A stretch of DNA of 64,000 nt from Leptonema sp964619535 (lineage in GTDB: Bacteria > Spirochaetota > Leptospiria > Leptospirales > Leptonemataceae): contig CAZUEX010000014.1 of assembly GCA_964619535.1 (NCBI GenBank), positions 1-64,000 on the forward strand. Direction: 5' to 3'. Shown piece by piece: positions 35,895 to 45,394 of the stretch. A model generated the notes under the pieces. It saw nothing but the letters and a program-made list of their open reading frames with translations, ran no database searches and was not told the origin of the DNA. Within the stretch, counting starts at the first letter, position 1; every line of letters starts with the position of its first letter. A program made the translations under genes and the position numbers.

Positions 35895-36306
35895 CACCGT
35901 CAATGGCTGGATGCTCTTCCTTGTATTCAGCTCCTGTACGCTTGTTGCGCGTGTACCCGCGCTGTATGATCGCTGGCAGGCCACTCTGCCCGAACGCCCT
36001 TCCTTTGCACGACTGATTCGAAGAGAAGACAAAAGCTATTTTGGCTATCATCGCCATTACTTTACCCTGCTTTACGAAACGCCAGACGAAGAGGTGCGTT
36101 TCGTGGCCGCCGTTGACTCCGACCTCTTTCATCTAAAAAAGGTAGGAGACAATATCGAAGTAATGGTTCGTTCCCCGCACAACCTGCGAATTGCAAGGAC
36201 AGCAAGCTCGAGACACCATTCTGCCACTTCCATGATCTCCGGCCTGCTTGCCCTGGCCGGTGGAATCCTCCTTATTACCACTATCAGAAACAGGAACAGC
36301 ACGTGA
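35872..36306 (+). CDS. Two-TM membrane protein
   Basis: A 144-residue protein with hydrophobic segments at about residues 13-28 (WMLFLVFSSCTLVARV) and 118-136 (MISGLLALAGGILLITTI) around a beta-rich region (YFTLLYETPDEEVRFVAAVDSDLFHLKKVGDNIEVMV), the layout of DUF3592-like proteins. Function unknown. It overlaps the MBL gene by 23 bases and mqnD by four, so all three are likely translationally coupled. Confidence 0.7.
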   Translation: MSETKSYSTVNGWMLFLVFSSCTLVARVPALYDRWQATLPERPSFARLIRREDKSYFGYHRHYFTLLYETPDEEVRFVAAVDSDLFHLKKVGDNIEVMVRSPHNLRIARTASSRHHSATSMISGLLALAGGILLITTIRNRNST

Positions 36307-37130
36307 AACAGACACTGACACTGGGACTTTCTCCCTGCCCGAACGACACCTACATCTTTCATCATCTCATCCAGGAAGGCTTCGCGGGAATCAACGTGGA
36401 GCCTTTCTTCGCCGATGTGGAAGAGCTGAACGAACGGGCTCTGCATGGCGCTGCCCTGCCTGTTACCAAGGTATCGTGCTTTGCAGCGGCCCTGGCCACC
36501 GAGCATTACGAGATTCTGCCATCAGGCGGAGCACTCGGGCGCAACTGTGGTCCTCTTCTGGTCAGCAAAGAGAAATACCCTTCCACAGAGGCCCTTCTTG
36601 AACGCCTGGCCGAAGCAACCATCCTGATCCCGGGCAAAACAACAACAGCCCATCTGCTGCTCAGGCTTTTTCTAAAAGAGCATGGCATTGAGAAGCCCGA
36701 TGTACAGGCAGCACTTTACAGTGACATCCTGCCGGCTTTGCAGAAGGGAGAGGCTGAATTCGGTCTGATCATACATGAAGAACGGTTTACCTATCCGTCC
36801 TATGGCGTCGATGCGCCCATCGATCTTGGACAGTGGTGGGAGGAACACACAGGTCTGCCCATTCCACTGGGATGCATCCTGTTGCGAAAGGATCACCTAC
36901 ATCTCTTTGATGCCCTGGATGAGGCCATCTGCAAAAGCATCGACCATGCAAAAGCGTATCTGGACAGGGCATGGCCGTTTATCAAATGCCATGCCCAGGC
37001 CCTGGACGATACGGCCATTCAATCCCATATCGATCTTTACGTGACGGATTATTCACGCAATCCAGGCGAGGAAGGCAGGGCGGCCTTTGCACGCTTGCGA
37101 TCCGAGGCCGCCGGCCTGCGCCTTGACTGA
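36303..37130 (+). CDS. mqnD: 1,4-dihydroxy-6-naphthoate synthase MqnD
   Basis: Enzyme of the futalosine route to menaquinone that converts cyclic dehypoxanthinylfutalosine to 1,4-dihydroxy-6-naphthoate. The 275 residues begin LGLSPCPNDTYIFHHLI, the family signature, and contain VTKVSCFAAALA, SGGALGRNCGPLLVS, IPGKTTTAHLLLRLF, FGLIIHEERFTYPSYG. The start codon is GTG, overlapping the preceding stop. No other mqn gene is in the window; menG would complete the pathway. Confidence 0.94.
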   Translation: MKQTLTLGLSPCPNDTYIFHHLIQEGFAGINVEPFFADVEELNERALHGAALPVTKVSCFAAALATEHYEILPSGGALGRNCGPLLVSKEKYPSTEALLERLAEATILIPGKTTTAHLLLRLFLKEHGIEKPDVQAALYSDILPALQKGEAEFGLIIHEERFTYPSYGVDAPIDLGQWWEEHTGLPIPLGCILLRKDHLHLFDALDEAICKSIDHAKAYLDRAWPFIKCHAQALDDTAIQSHIDLYVTDYSRNPGEEGRAAFARLRSEAAGLRLD

Positions 37131-38429
37131 TCAGACAAGAAAAAGCAAGGCCACCACGATAAAGACAGGCATGAGGATGCCGATCGAATAGAGCATATAA
37201 CCTCCAAACGAAGGCATCTTCACGCCGGTTTGTTCGGCAATGGATTTCACCATAAAATTCGGTGCATTGCCGATGTAGGTATTGGCTCCCATAAAGACAG
37301 CACCAAGCGATATGGCCGCCAGCAGGAGAGCATCCTCTGCGATAAACTGTGCCATCGACATATCGCCCTGTGCCGTGGTCAGAAAAACCAGATACGTAGG
37401 CGCATTATCGAGGAAGCTGGAAAAGATCCCTGTAGCAAAGAAGAACTTCACCGGACTATCCAGGCCGAGCTCCGGTCCGTGCACCTTCAGCAGAATCAGT
37501 GCCGGTATCATCGTCACAAAGATACCGATAAACAGTACAGCCACCTCGATGATGGGCTCCAGGTTGAAATCGTTCGCTTTACGAAACTCTTCTCTGGTGG
37601 TCCATTTTGAAAGGATGATCAGACCGAGGAAGAAGGGCACCTGTATCAATTTGTAGAACTGGTTCTCCTGGATAAGAGAACGGAAGGGCTCATAGTTTTC
37701 GTTTACAAAGGCAACAACAAGGACAACGCCGGCCAGCCACAGGAAGTTGATCGTTCCCTTGATGGAGATCGGCTCGATGTGGGTAACGTCCGATCGAATA
37801 TCCTTCAGCGCCTCACGGGCATAGGCCCTTTTATCCCACAGATAGTAGAGGCCAAGCAACAGGGCATTCGTAAACAGCCATTCGGGGAACAGCTGGAAGG
37901 TCCACGTAAAGGGAACGCCTCGCAGGTATCCAAGGAACAGAGGCGGGTCGCCAAGCGGCGTAAGCAGTCCGCCAATATTCGAAACAATAAAGATAAAGAA
38001 AACCACCGTATGAACGACATGCTTTCTTTCCGAATTGGATCGAAGAAGGGGACGTATCAGCACCATCGAAGCGCCTGTCGTTCCAATAAAAGAAGCAAGC
38101 GTACCACCTGTGGCCAGGAAGGCCACGTTGTTCAGAGGCGTGGCCCTGATATCTCCGCGAAGGACTATGCCGCCACTGATGTAAAAGAGGGCACCAAGCA
38201 GTGACACAAACGGTATATAATCCAGTAGGATCTGGTGCTCGAGATCATGAAAGCGGCCAATGCTGATCAAATACACCGCAACGGGAATACCGAGCACAAG
38301 AGAAACGATAAACTTATTCTTGTTTTGATGCCACCAGTGCTCGGCCACGATGGGAAGCACGGCTATGGCAAGTAGAATGAGAACAAAGGGGATCACCGAC
38401 CAGTAGGCCGGCATGGCCGCTTCATGCAT
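37131..38429 (-). CDS. Sodium:proton antiporter-like (CitMHS_2 family)
   Basis: A 432-residue polytopic membrane protein with about 11 hydrophobic segments. VSNIGGLLTPLGDPPLFLGYLRGVPF and FSSFLDNAPTYLVFLTTA are the paired re-entrant motifs of the NhaD/arsenite-permease superfamily, and GANTYIGNAPNFMVKSIAEQTGVKMPSFGGYM is the C-terminal signature. Sodium or proton exchange is the usual assignment; the substrate is inferred. It lies three bases downstream of the CaCA-family antiporter and is convergent with mqnD. Confidence 0.88.
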   Translation of the reverse strand: MHEAAMPAYWSVIPFVLILLAIAVLPIVAEHWWHQNKNKFIVSLVLGIPVAVYLISIGRFHDLEHQILLDYIPFVSLLGALFYISGGIVLRGDIRATPLNNVAFLATGGTLASFIGTTGASMVLIRPLLRSNSERKHVVHTVVFFIFIVSNIGGLLTPLGDPPLFLGYLRGVPFTWTFQLFPEWLFTNALLLGLYYLWDKRAYAREALKDIRSDVTHIEPISIKGTINFLWLAGVVLVVAFVNENYEPFRSLIQENQFYKLIQVPFFLGLIILSKWTTREEFRKANDFNLEPIIEVAVLFIGIFVTMIPALILLKVHGPELGLDSPVKFFFATGIFSSFLDNAPTYLVFLTTAQGDMSMAQFIAEDALLLAAISLGAVFMGANTYIGNAPNFMVKSIAEQTGVKMPSFGGYMLYSIGILMPVFIVVALLFLV

Positions 38430-38432
38430 GGG

Positions 38433-39410
38433 TCAACCTCCGTAGTAGCGAAAAACTATGTATACTGTATAAAGGACAAGAAAGACAACCCCCTGCCCGC
38501 GATCGAGAACATTCCGGCGGCCGACAAAAAGAAAACTGAAAAGCGCAAGGCTGGCCAGCACGACCACCAGGGCATCAACGTTGCTGTCCGTAGAGAAAGG
38601 AAGCGGCAGCAATACCGAACTGGTAGCCAGCACAAACAGAAGGTTAAAGATATTCGATCCAACAATGTTGCCGATCGCTATCTCTGAATTGCCGCGATAG
38701 GTGGCCATGCCCGATGCGGCAAGCTCCGGCAGTGACGTGCCAAGAGCCAGAACGGTTACACCGATAAACGACTCACTGACCTGAAAGACTCGCGCAATCT
38801 CAACGGCCCCGTTCACGATCCAGTGACCGCCTACAGGGAGGGCAACCATACCGACCACTACATAGAGCAGGCTGAGCGGAATGGACAGTGTCCTGTCAGG
38901 CAGATCATCATCCGGAGCGAAATGCCCGTTACGCGCAAGACTGAAGATGTAGTACAGGAATATTATGAAAAAGGCAAGCAGGGCAAGGCCATCGTTTCGC
39001 TGAATGGCATCCGGTCCTCTGCCATTGAAGAAGGTATCATTTGCCAGTATAACGACAAGAACCGCACCGAGCAGACTGAAGGGAATCTCCTTCCATACCG
39101 TGCTATCGTTTACGGTCAACGGACGGATTACGGAGCAAACACCGAGGATGAGGAGGATGTTGGCCGTATTGCTACCAAGGACGTTCCCGATGGCAAGATC
39201 CGGGCTGCCCTGATAGCTGGCAGACACATTCACGGCCAGCTCAGGGGCCGATGTGCCCATCGACACCAGGGTAAGGCCGATAAAGAGATCCGAAAGCTGC
39301 AGGCGACGTGCCAGGCTGACAGCACCCTGCACCATCCAATCCGCTCCCTTTATAAGGAGGAAAAAGCCAGGTAGAAAAAGCAGGTAATTGAGAATCGTAG
39401 CATCAGGCAT
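38433..39410 (-). CDS. Calcium/sodium antiporter (CaCA family)
   Basis: A 325-residue membrane protein with ten or so helices and two alpha repeats: GLTLVSMGTSAPELAVNVSASYQGSPDLAIGNVLGSNTANI and GVTVLALGTSLPELAASGMATYRGNSEIAIGNIVGSNIFNLL, in opposite orientations, which together form the ion path. Length and order match YrbG. The start at 39410 (MPDATILNYLLFLPG) was chosen over a longer polar N-terminus beginning at 39482. It is co-directional with the sodium:proton antiporter, three bases apart. Confidence 0.92.
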   Translation of the reverse strand: MPDATILNYLLFLPGFFLLIKGADWMVQGAVSLARRLQLSDLFIGLTLVSMGTSAPELAVNVSASYQGSPDLAIGNVLGSNTANILLILGVCSVIRPLTVNDSTVWKEIPFSLLGAVLVVILANDTFFNGRGPDAIQRNDGLALLAFFIIFLYYIFSLARNGHFAPDDDLPDRTLSIPLSLLYVVVGMVALPVGGHWIVNGAVEIARVFQVSESFIGVTVLALGTSLPELAASGMATYRGNSEIAIGNIVGSNIFNLLFVLATSSVLLPLPFSTDSNVDALVVVLASLALFSFLFVGRRNVLDRGQGVVFLVLYTVYIVFRYYGG

Positions 39411-39537
39411 CGGCCGGACGATCCTACGACGGGTGGGCGGTGTCATTATTTTTTCGTTATTGACGCCGAAAAAACCCGACAAATTAAATGGAAAGACGGT
39501 TTATTACAGGAAAGACCCTTCCCAACCGGTCACAACC

Positions 39538-40215
39538 ATGCACAGGCTGCTTCGCATTGCATCCGCTTTCTGGCTTATCATTGCCTCCCCGACCCTGGCC
39601 GGGCCTTCGCTTACGACCGTACGTTATATTATGCCCCTTGAGATAAAGCTCGGGGATTACTACTTTCAATCATCCTCTGAAAAACACCTGCAGCAGGACG
39701 GTGGCTCGCTTCAGCTGGGCAACGACAATGTCATCTTCCAGTTCACCACCGTTCAAACGCGCGAAACCGCTCCGCCTGCTGCTGGATGGCTTGTTCCCGG
39801 CACGGGCTGGAGTGGCGCCGCAGCCGTGCAGACCTCACTTCTGAACCTCACATTCCTTTCGAATAACTCATTCTTCAGTGTCGACCTTCGGCAGGATGCC
39901 AGGCGCATACCGGGAGCACCGGATGACGTGCAGCTTGGAACGGCCTTTTCGTACGGCCAGCATGTATCTCCGTTTCTTTCTCTTATGCTCGGTGTAAAAA
40001 CCACGGGAATGGTCGATCCGTCACGGGCCAATGACCTTGTCATCGACTACGGCAAGGTCTTCCTCACGCCGGGGCTGCAGCTGCGCAGCCGATCGGTCGT
40101 GATCGAAACCTTTCTCGAAATGCCCGTCTACGCCTACGACCAGAGATCGCGACAATCAGAATTCGTCGTTCCACATGACATCAGGGCCAACATAGGCATA
40201 CGCTACAGGCCCTGA
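39538..40215 (+). CDS. Putative outer-membrane beta-barrel protein
   Basis: A 225-residue protein with signal peptide MHRLLRIASAFWLIIASPTLAG and a mature part of alternating hydrophobic strands (MPLEIKLGDYYFQSS, NVIFQFTTVQ, FLSLMLGVKTTGMV, LTPGLQLRSRSVVIETFLEMPVYAYD, IRANIGIRYRP). The pattern suggests a small barrel. Not recognised by family. The ATG at 39538 gives the signal peptide; the upstream frame overlaps the antiporter. Convergent with the HtrA-like gene, four bases apart. Confidence 0.7.
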   Translation: MHRLLRIASAFWLIIASPTLAGPSLTTVRYIMPLEIKLGDYYFQSSSEKHLQQDGGSLQLGNDNVIFQFTTVQTRETAPPAAGWLVPGTGWSGAAAVQTSLLNLTFLSNNSFFSVDLRQDARRIPGAPDDVQLGTAFSYGQHVSPFLSLMLGVKTTGMVDPSRANDLVIDYGKVFLTPGLQLRSRSVVIETFLEMPVYAYDQRSRQSEFVVPHDIRANIGIRYRP

Positions 40216-40223
40216 CCGGTCAG
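40212..40223. repeat. Perfect palindrome at a convergent stop junction
   Basis: CTGACCGGTCAG spans both stop codons of the convergent barrel and HtrA-like genes. It has no loop or T run, so it is not a good terminator. Probably incidental. Confidence 0.2.
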
Positions 40224-41809
40224 CGATTGCGATACAGAGCGGAAATCCTGTAGGTACGGCGGATCCTTTCGTTATCTTCACGGGCTGCAGGATCCAGATA
40301 GACGCGACTGCCGTCTGTGAAGCGAATCTCTATCACGGCATTCGGAGTCTGTCTGGCATTGTTGAACCGTTCAATCAATTCGTTCAGATCGCGCACCTTC
40401 TTCCCGTTCACCGATTCAACGATCTCACCACCAAAGCCCTGGTAGCCCTGATTGGCCGGATCGGGTAAGACCTCGGAAAGGATCAGGATGCGATCCTTTG
40501 GCTCGCCCGGACGGTAATGCCTTTGCGTATCATAGACATAGGCCAGCTCCAGGGCATGCTGACGCCAGTCCTGACCGTAACGCGCCTGCAGGTACGGCAC
40601 GCTTAACTCCAGAAAAACCAGGCCCGTTTCCACAAGATACGGAGGCGACTGGTCCGGGAGCAGCCAGGGGATGCGTTCCGCCTGACCGCTGTATGTTTGC
40701 AGCTTCAGCTCAATCTCCTTCTGCTCGCGATTCCGCAGGATGGTCAGCTTGATCCGATCACCCGATTTGCGATAACGTCCGCGCGCATCCCTGGTTAGCA
40801 GGAGCTCGGCCCGTTGCAGTCCCAGCAGAGGATCCCGGTAGAAGCCCTTTTCGTCCACGGCCTGGCCGTCCAGTGCCAGAAGGACATCGCCTGGCTTAAG
40901 AACAGAGGCAGCAGGCGTGTCTGCCAGCACCGACCCAACATAGGCGCCTCCGGACTGCAACCCTCTACCGTTTAATCCAAGGTGCTGCCGCAGCCGCGGA
41001 TCTACAAGGTTTTCCAGCTCCACGCCCTGCACTACAAAGCCGCTGTACGGCTCCTTCTTCTTGATCGCAGCCATGGCCCTTTCCCGGAAGGCAGCAAGGC
41101 GCGACACCGGAACGGCCACGCCTTTACCCTGCTGCCCCTGAAAGGCAACAATACCGGTCAGGCGTCCATCATTCAGAAGGACATCGCCATTCTGATAGTT
41201 TTCGCGCGCGGAAAAAACAAACACAGGTAGACTGGTGAAGCCATAGTCCGATGTAATCGTATAATCCAGAACCTTTACCGATTCGCGGTAAACGCGAAAA
41301 AGCCCGTCGGTCCGCGCCGCTACGATCGTATCTCCTTTTACCGGATCCTTGCCAAATTTAAAGGGAACAAGGTCTGAAAGGAAGCGCTGATCCCGGATAC
41401 TGACGATTGCCAGATTCGTTTCCATATCGATCAGAACAGGGCTGGCCTTTTCGCGCGCATAAGAATCTGCACGGCTTACCTCAACAAGGGCTGCATTGCG
41501 AAGCTCATCACCCTGCATGAGGATCAGGCCATTGCCCAGCACAAGCCCTAAAGCGCTGTAGGGCTGCCCGGGACGACGGATCCATGGCCTTACCGGATCC
41601 GTTCGTACCGGTGAGACGGTAACGCGCACCACCGACCGACGTACCGGATCGCCTTTCTTCGTTTGCTCTCTGCGGATCCTGGCCGGACTGCTTCCGCTGT
41701 AGGTGACCGGAGAGCGAATCAAGCGCGACTCCGTCACCTTGATGGGAGCTCCCTGCACAGTCGCCGACACCAGCACCATACCGATTAGTAAAGAATAAAA
41801 CGCTTTCAC
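40220..41809 (-). CDS. Catalytically inactive HtrA-like protein with PDZ domains
   Basis: A 529-residue exported protein with signal peptide near MKAFYSLLIGMVLVSATVQG. The trypsin-like core is recognisable (VLGNGLILMQGDEL, METNLAIVSIRD, GDVLLNDGRLTGIVAF) but His, Asp and Ser are replaced: MQGDEL where the TNAHVV of the partner stands, ETNLAIV for CDLAML, and NGDVLL for GNSGGP. A PDZ domain follows (ASVLKPGDVLLALDGQAVD), with a second PDZ-like segment near the C-terminus (FGGEIVESVNGKKVRDLNEL). It overlaps the active homologue upstream by four bases and probably forms mixed complexes with it. Confidence 0.82.
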   Translation of the reverse strand: MKAFYSLLIGMVLVSATVQGAPIKVTESRLIRSPVTYSGSSPARIRREQTKKGDPVRRSVVRVTVSPVRTDPVRPWIRRPGQPYSALGLVLGNGLILMQGDELRNAALVEVSRADSYAREKASPVLIDMETNLAIVSIRDQRFLSDLVPFKFGKDPVKGDTIVAARTDGLFRVYRESVKVLDYTITSDYGFTSLPVFVFSARENYQNGDVLLNDGRLTGIVAFQGQQGKGVAVPVSRLAAFRERAMAAIKKKEPYSGFVVQGVELENLVDPRLRQHLGLNGRGLQSGGAYVGSVLADTPAASVLKPGDVLLALDGQAVDEKGFYRDPLLGLQRAELLLTRDARGRYRKSGDRIKLTILRNREQKEIELKLQTYSGQAERIPWLLPDQSPPYLVETGLVFLELSVPYLQARYGQDWRQHALELAYVYDTQRHYRPGEPKDRILILSEVLPDPANQGYQGFGGEIVESVNGKKVRDLNELIERFNNARQTPNAVIEIRFTDGSRVYLDPAAREDNERIRRTYRISALYRNR

Positions 41810-43338
41810 TGATCCCTCTCCATTCTTACGTGACGATCTTCACGAAGAGAATATGCCTTCCTGATTCTTTGATTGGCAGCCCGAACATCCAGCGATCGCA
41901 ACACCAGCGGACGGCTCATGTTCTCAAATTCAATGATTACAGAATCCTCCGAGGAAACCGCCCGATCGAATCGTCTGACAAAGTCGCGAAAGTTACGTAT
42001 CTTCTGTCCATTAACGCGCTTTACCAGTCGATGTCCGTAGCTGCCCGAATACAGGTTCACCGGGTCTTTCAATCGTCCCGTCAGAACAACGTCCTGTTCC
42101 CGATCCTGATGAATCTCTGAATGAAACCTGTAGAAGTAGCGATAAAAGATCTCGGAGCGCTCATTCTCCAGCCAGTGTTTGGAATAGGTCATCATAAGAT
42201 TGGCATTGAGCGGCTGAAACACCAGTCCTGCCTGCACATAGTATTCCGGGGACTTTTCATATTCGCGCCGCTGGTAATCAAAAACACTGGTCCGGCGAGC
42301 GGGGAACCGCACGGATTCAATCCGCCCGTCGCGTAAGATGCGCGCATGGATCATCTGCCCTTCCCTGAGATGATCTACAAGCTCTACATAGGGATAGAGT
42401 GTATCTCCGATCAGGACCTCACCTGACTGCGAAATCGGATGCCCCATGATCTCAAGAAGAACATCTCCTTCCCGGATCTTACCGTCTGCGCTTGTTCCAG
42501 GAAGGACCTGCGTCACGAAAACGCCCGTATCTTCCAGATTCGCGGGGATACGCAAAGCGCGCCGCATAACGGGATTTTCCGTTGAAGTAGAGCGGATGCC
42601 CAGCTCAACATAGCCACGATAGGCTCCGTTCTTTTCGACCTCGGTTAAGAAGCGTCGAATCACAACGGGAGGTATGAGGTAGCCAAGGTTCTCACCTCCA
42701 CGGAGGGCCTGGAAGGCCACACCGATCACACGACCATCCTGAAGAGCCGGTCCACCGGAATTCCCCGGGTTGATCGCGGCATCCACCTGAATCGTAAGGT
42801 GGGAATCGATACCGCTGTGAGCATAGGTGTCCATGTCGATACGCGAAACCACGCCTCGCGTAATCGATAACCGGTTGCCTCCTATAGGGAAACCGACAAC
42901 AACGACGGGACTGTTCAGAACCGGCAACTCGCCGATGGTTAACGGCTCTGCGCCCTTGAAAAAGGCCGGATCATCGACCTGAAGCATGGCAAGGTCGCAA
43001 TCATGCGCTATATGAAGTAACCTGGCCCGGAACTCTTTTTTCTGATCAGGTCTCTTAACATTGATGTGTACAGCGCCGCTAACCACATGCGCATTCGTAA
43101 GAATACGATTGCCCTTGATGATAAACCCGGTCCCTGCCGATCGTTGCACGGCCGGATCGTTCCACGGAACACCGTAATCATACCGGAAGGCATTCACGCG
43201 AATGCTAACGACCGACTTTTCAATCTGTATACCTTTCAGGCCTGCCGGATCTGCCAGGAGAAGGCCTGGCAGCATCGACAGAAACAGGATCTGAGTTCTC
43301 AAAACCAGAGACCAGAGTGAACGACTTCCACAGCGCAT
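41806..43338 (-). CDS. HtrA/Deg-type serine protease with PDZ domains
   Basis: A 510-residue exported protease. The catalytic triad is in RILTNAHVV, HDCDLAMLQV and NPGNSGGPALQDGRVIGVAF. PDZ-like domains follow (GIRSTSTEN onward with SADGKIREGDVLLEIMG, and a C-terminal RLVKRVNGQKIRNFRDFV). The final 150 residues resemble plant-type DEG proteases. It would degrade misfolded envelope proteins. The stop overlaps the start of the inactive homologue, so both are made in fixed ratio. Confidence 0.92.
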   Translation of the reverse strand: MRCGSRSLWSLVLRTQILFLSMLPGLLLADPAGLKGIQIEKSVVSIRVNAFRYDYGVPWNDPAVQRSAGTGFIIKGNRILTNAHVVSGAVHINVKRPDQKKEFRARLLHIAHDCDLAMLQVDDPAFFKGAEPLTIGELPVLNSPVVVVGFPIGGNRLSITRGVVSRIDMDTYAHSGIDSHLTIQVDAAINPGNSGGPALQDGRVIGVAFQALRGGENLGYLIPPVVIRRFLTEVEKNGAYRGYVELGIRSTSTENPVMRRALRIPANLEDTGVFVTQVLPGTSADGKIREGDVLLEIMGHPISQSGEVLIGDTLYPYVELVDHLREGQMIHARILRDGRIESVRFPARRTSVFDYQRREYEKSPEYYVQAGLVFQPLNANLMMTYSKHWLENERSEIFYRYFYRFHSEIHQDREQDVVLTGRLKDPVNLYSGSYGHRLVKRVNGQKIRNFRDFVRRFDRAVSSEDSVIIEFENMSRPLVLRSLDVRAANQRIRKAYSLREDRHVRMERDQ

Positions 43339-43376
43339 CCGTCGCAGGCTGACCGGATCTATCTGCAGGTCGAGTA

Positions 43377-45203
43377 TTATTTCCTGGTACGCTTTTGAAT
43401 TCGTTTGGTGCTGATCTCTTCTTTCAGAGCAGCGATGAAGCCATCAAGCTCCCATTCTACCTGCTCTCCTGTAAAATAGTTCCTGGCATTGATCCTCCCT
43501 GTTTGCCGCTCTTTCTCGCCCACGACAAGCATGTAGGGGATCTTCATCTTCTCTGCCTGGCGGATCCTCTTACCCAGGGTTTCGTCGACCTCCACGCTGG
43601 CCCGCAGCCCTTCTGCCTGCAGACGGGCCTGCACCTCATAGGCATAGGCCTGGAAGGCCTCTCCAACGGGAAGGATCCTTACCTGCTCCGGAGCGAGCCA
43701 CAGCGGGAAGGCACCTGCGAAATGTTCGATCAGGAAACCGATAAAGCGCTCATGCGTACCCAGCGGGCTTCGGTGTATACATACAGGCCTCTGGAAGCGG
43801 CCATCCTGGTCTACATACTTCAAATCGAACTTCGCAGGCATGAAGAGATCAAGCTGACATGTGCTGGCCGTGAACTCCCGACCTATAGAACTCTTGATCT
43901 GAAAGTCCACCTTGGGGCCGTAGAAGGCAGCGCCATCCTCTTCGACCACATAGTCAATACCGGATACTTCCATGGCCTGGCGCGTAATCCGTTCGGCCTT
44001 CTGCCACATCTCTTCATCACCATGGTACTTCTTGTTCTTCGGATTTCGCAGAGCCAGAACCATCCAGTAGTCCTGGATATCCAGAAGGTCATAATAGTAC
44101 TTATGAAGCTTCATCACATTCAGGAACTCTTCGACGGCCTGTTCTTCTGTACAGTAGATGTGCGCATCATTCATGCTCATAGCACGAACCCGCATCAAAC
44201 CAAACAGAGCCCCGGAATCCTCGTATCGGTGACAGGTTCCATATTCGGCCAGGCGCAGGGGAAGCTCCCGGTAGCTACGCGGACGAATGCCAAAGATGGT
44301 ATGGTGAAACGGACAGTTCATCGGCTTCAGGTAATAGTTCTCGTTGTCCATTTCCATAGGAGGGAACATGGACTCGCTGTAATGCGGCAGGTGTTCACTT
44401 GTATGGAAGAGACCTTCTTTTGTAATCAGCGGAGTCGTCACCCTCTGGTAGCCATGCTTTGCTTCCGTTTCCTTGGCCCAGGCCTCCAGCTCTTCTTTTA
44501 TGATATTGCCTCGAGGCAGCCAGAAGATCAGGCCCGGTCCGACACGTTCCGACGTGGCAAATAGCTCCAGATCGGTTCCCAGTCGTCTGTGGTCCCTTTT
44601 CTTTGCCTCCTCCATTCGCTTCTCATAGCTGTCCAGTTCTTCCTGGGTTTCAAAGAGCAGCCCCATGACGCGCTGCAGCATCGGCCGATCTTCCTGACCC
44701 TTCCAGTAGGCCCCCGAAACAGCCGTAAGCCGAAAGGCTCCGAGCTCACCCGTATGCCCCACATGGGGACCGCTACACATATCGACGAAGATCTCTTTCT
44801 TTCCGTCGGATGATACATTCTTATAGAAGGAAATCTCTTTTTCACCGGATTGGATCAGCTCTTCAGCCATTTCCAGCTTATAGGTTTCCGACCTTTCCTT
44901 TAAGAACTTCAGGGCCTCATCGGCAGGCATAAAGAAACGCTCAAACCTCTGCCGGGCACCGACGATCTTCTTCATCCTCTTTTCAAGGTCCCGAAGGTCC
45001 TCTTCACGAATCGGTGGGTCTGCCTCTATATCATAGAAGAATCCATTTTCCGTATCAGGGCCAATCGCAAGACGGGCATTCGGCCATCGCTCACGAACGG
45101 CCTGTGCCAGAACGTGGGCAGCACTGTGTCTGCGCGTCGACAGGGGGATCCGCTCCTTTCCGCGTTTTTCCGCTTTTTCAGCTTCTTTTTCCACTTGCTT
45201 CAT
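43377..45203 (-). CDS. thrS: Threonyl-tRNA synthetase without TGS domain
   Basis: Class II synthetase of 608 residues that charges tRNA-Thr. Editing domain signatures are HSAAHVLAQAV and FVDMCSGPHVGHTGELGAFRL; catalytic ones are LKPMNCPFHHTIF, RLAEYGTCHRYEDSGALFGLMRVR, NDAHIYCTEEQA and CIHRSPLGTHERFIGFLIEHFAGAFPLWLAPEQV, then the anticodon domain. Zinc ligands (Cys of MNCPFH, His of NDAHIYC, His of CIHRS) remain, but Gly of the usual MNCPGH is Phe. The N-terminal TGS domain is absent: an in-frame TAG sits three codons before the ATG and the start is a Lys/Glu-rich stretch. This is the complete gene. Confidence 0.95.
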   Translation of the reverse strand: MKQVEKEAEKAEKRGKERIPLSTRRHSAAHVLAQAVRERWPNARLAIGPDTENGFFYDIEADPPIREEDLRDLEKRMKKIVGARQRFERFFMPADEALKFLKERSETYKLEMAEELIQSGEKEISFYKNVSSDGKKEIFVDMCSGPHVGHTGELGAFRLTAVSGAYWKGQEDRPMLQRVMGLLFETQEELDSYEKRMEEAKKRDHRRLGTDLELFATSERVGPGLIFWLPRGNIIKEELEAWAKETEAKHGYQRVTTPLITKEGLFHTSEHLPHYSESMFPPMEMDNENYYLKPMNCPFHHTIFGIRPRSYRELPLRLAEYGTCHRYEDSGALFGLMRVRAMSMNDAHIYCTEEQAVEEFLNVMKLHKYYYDLLDIQDYWMVLALRNPKNKKYHGDEEMWQKAERITRQAMEVSGIDYVVEEDGAAFYGPKVDFQIKSSIGREFTASTCQLDLFMPAKFDLKYVDQDGRFQRPVCIHRSPLGTHERFIGFLIEHFAGAFPLWLAPEQVRILPVGEAFQAYAYEVQARLQAEGLRASVEVDETLGKRIRQAEKMKIPYMLVVGEKERQTGRINARNYFTGEQVEWELDGFIAALKEEISTKRIQKRTRK

Positions 45204-45394
45204 AATCTTCTATCCAGTTCCTTATTTCCCCGATTTCCAATTAAATCTTCCAGGGCCTGCTCGCAAACCATTCTATCTGCAAACCACCGCCCCGGTTTCT
45301 GCTTACTTTTCAGCACTTCTTGCTGCCCATTATTGCGCTTCCCATTACGGCTTGATTACTCTTCAGCACCTACATTTTTCAGCTTTTCTTCTGC

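Noticed and set aside
43395..44564. 389-codon plus-strand frame opposite thrS
   Set aside because: thrS motifs on the other strand are unmistakable; the frame is kept open by codon bias of thrS.
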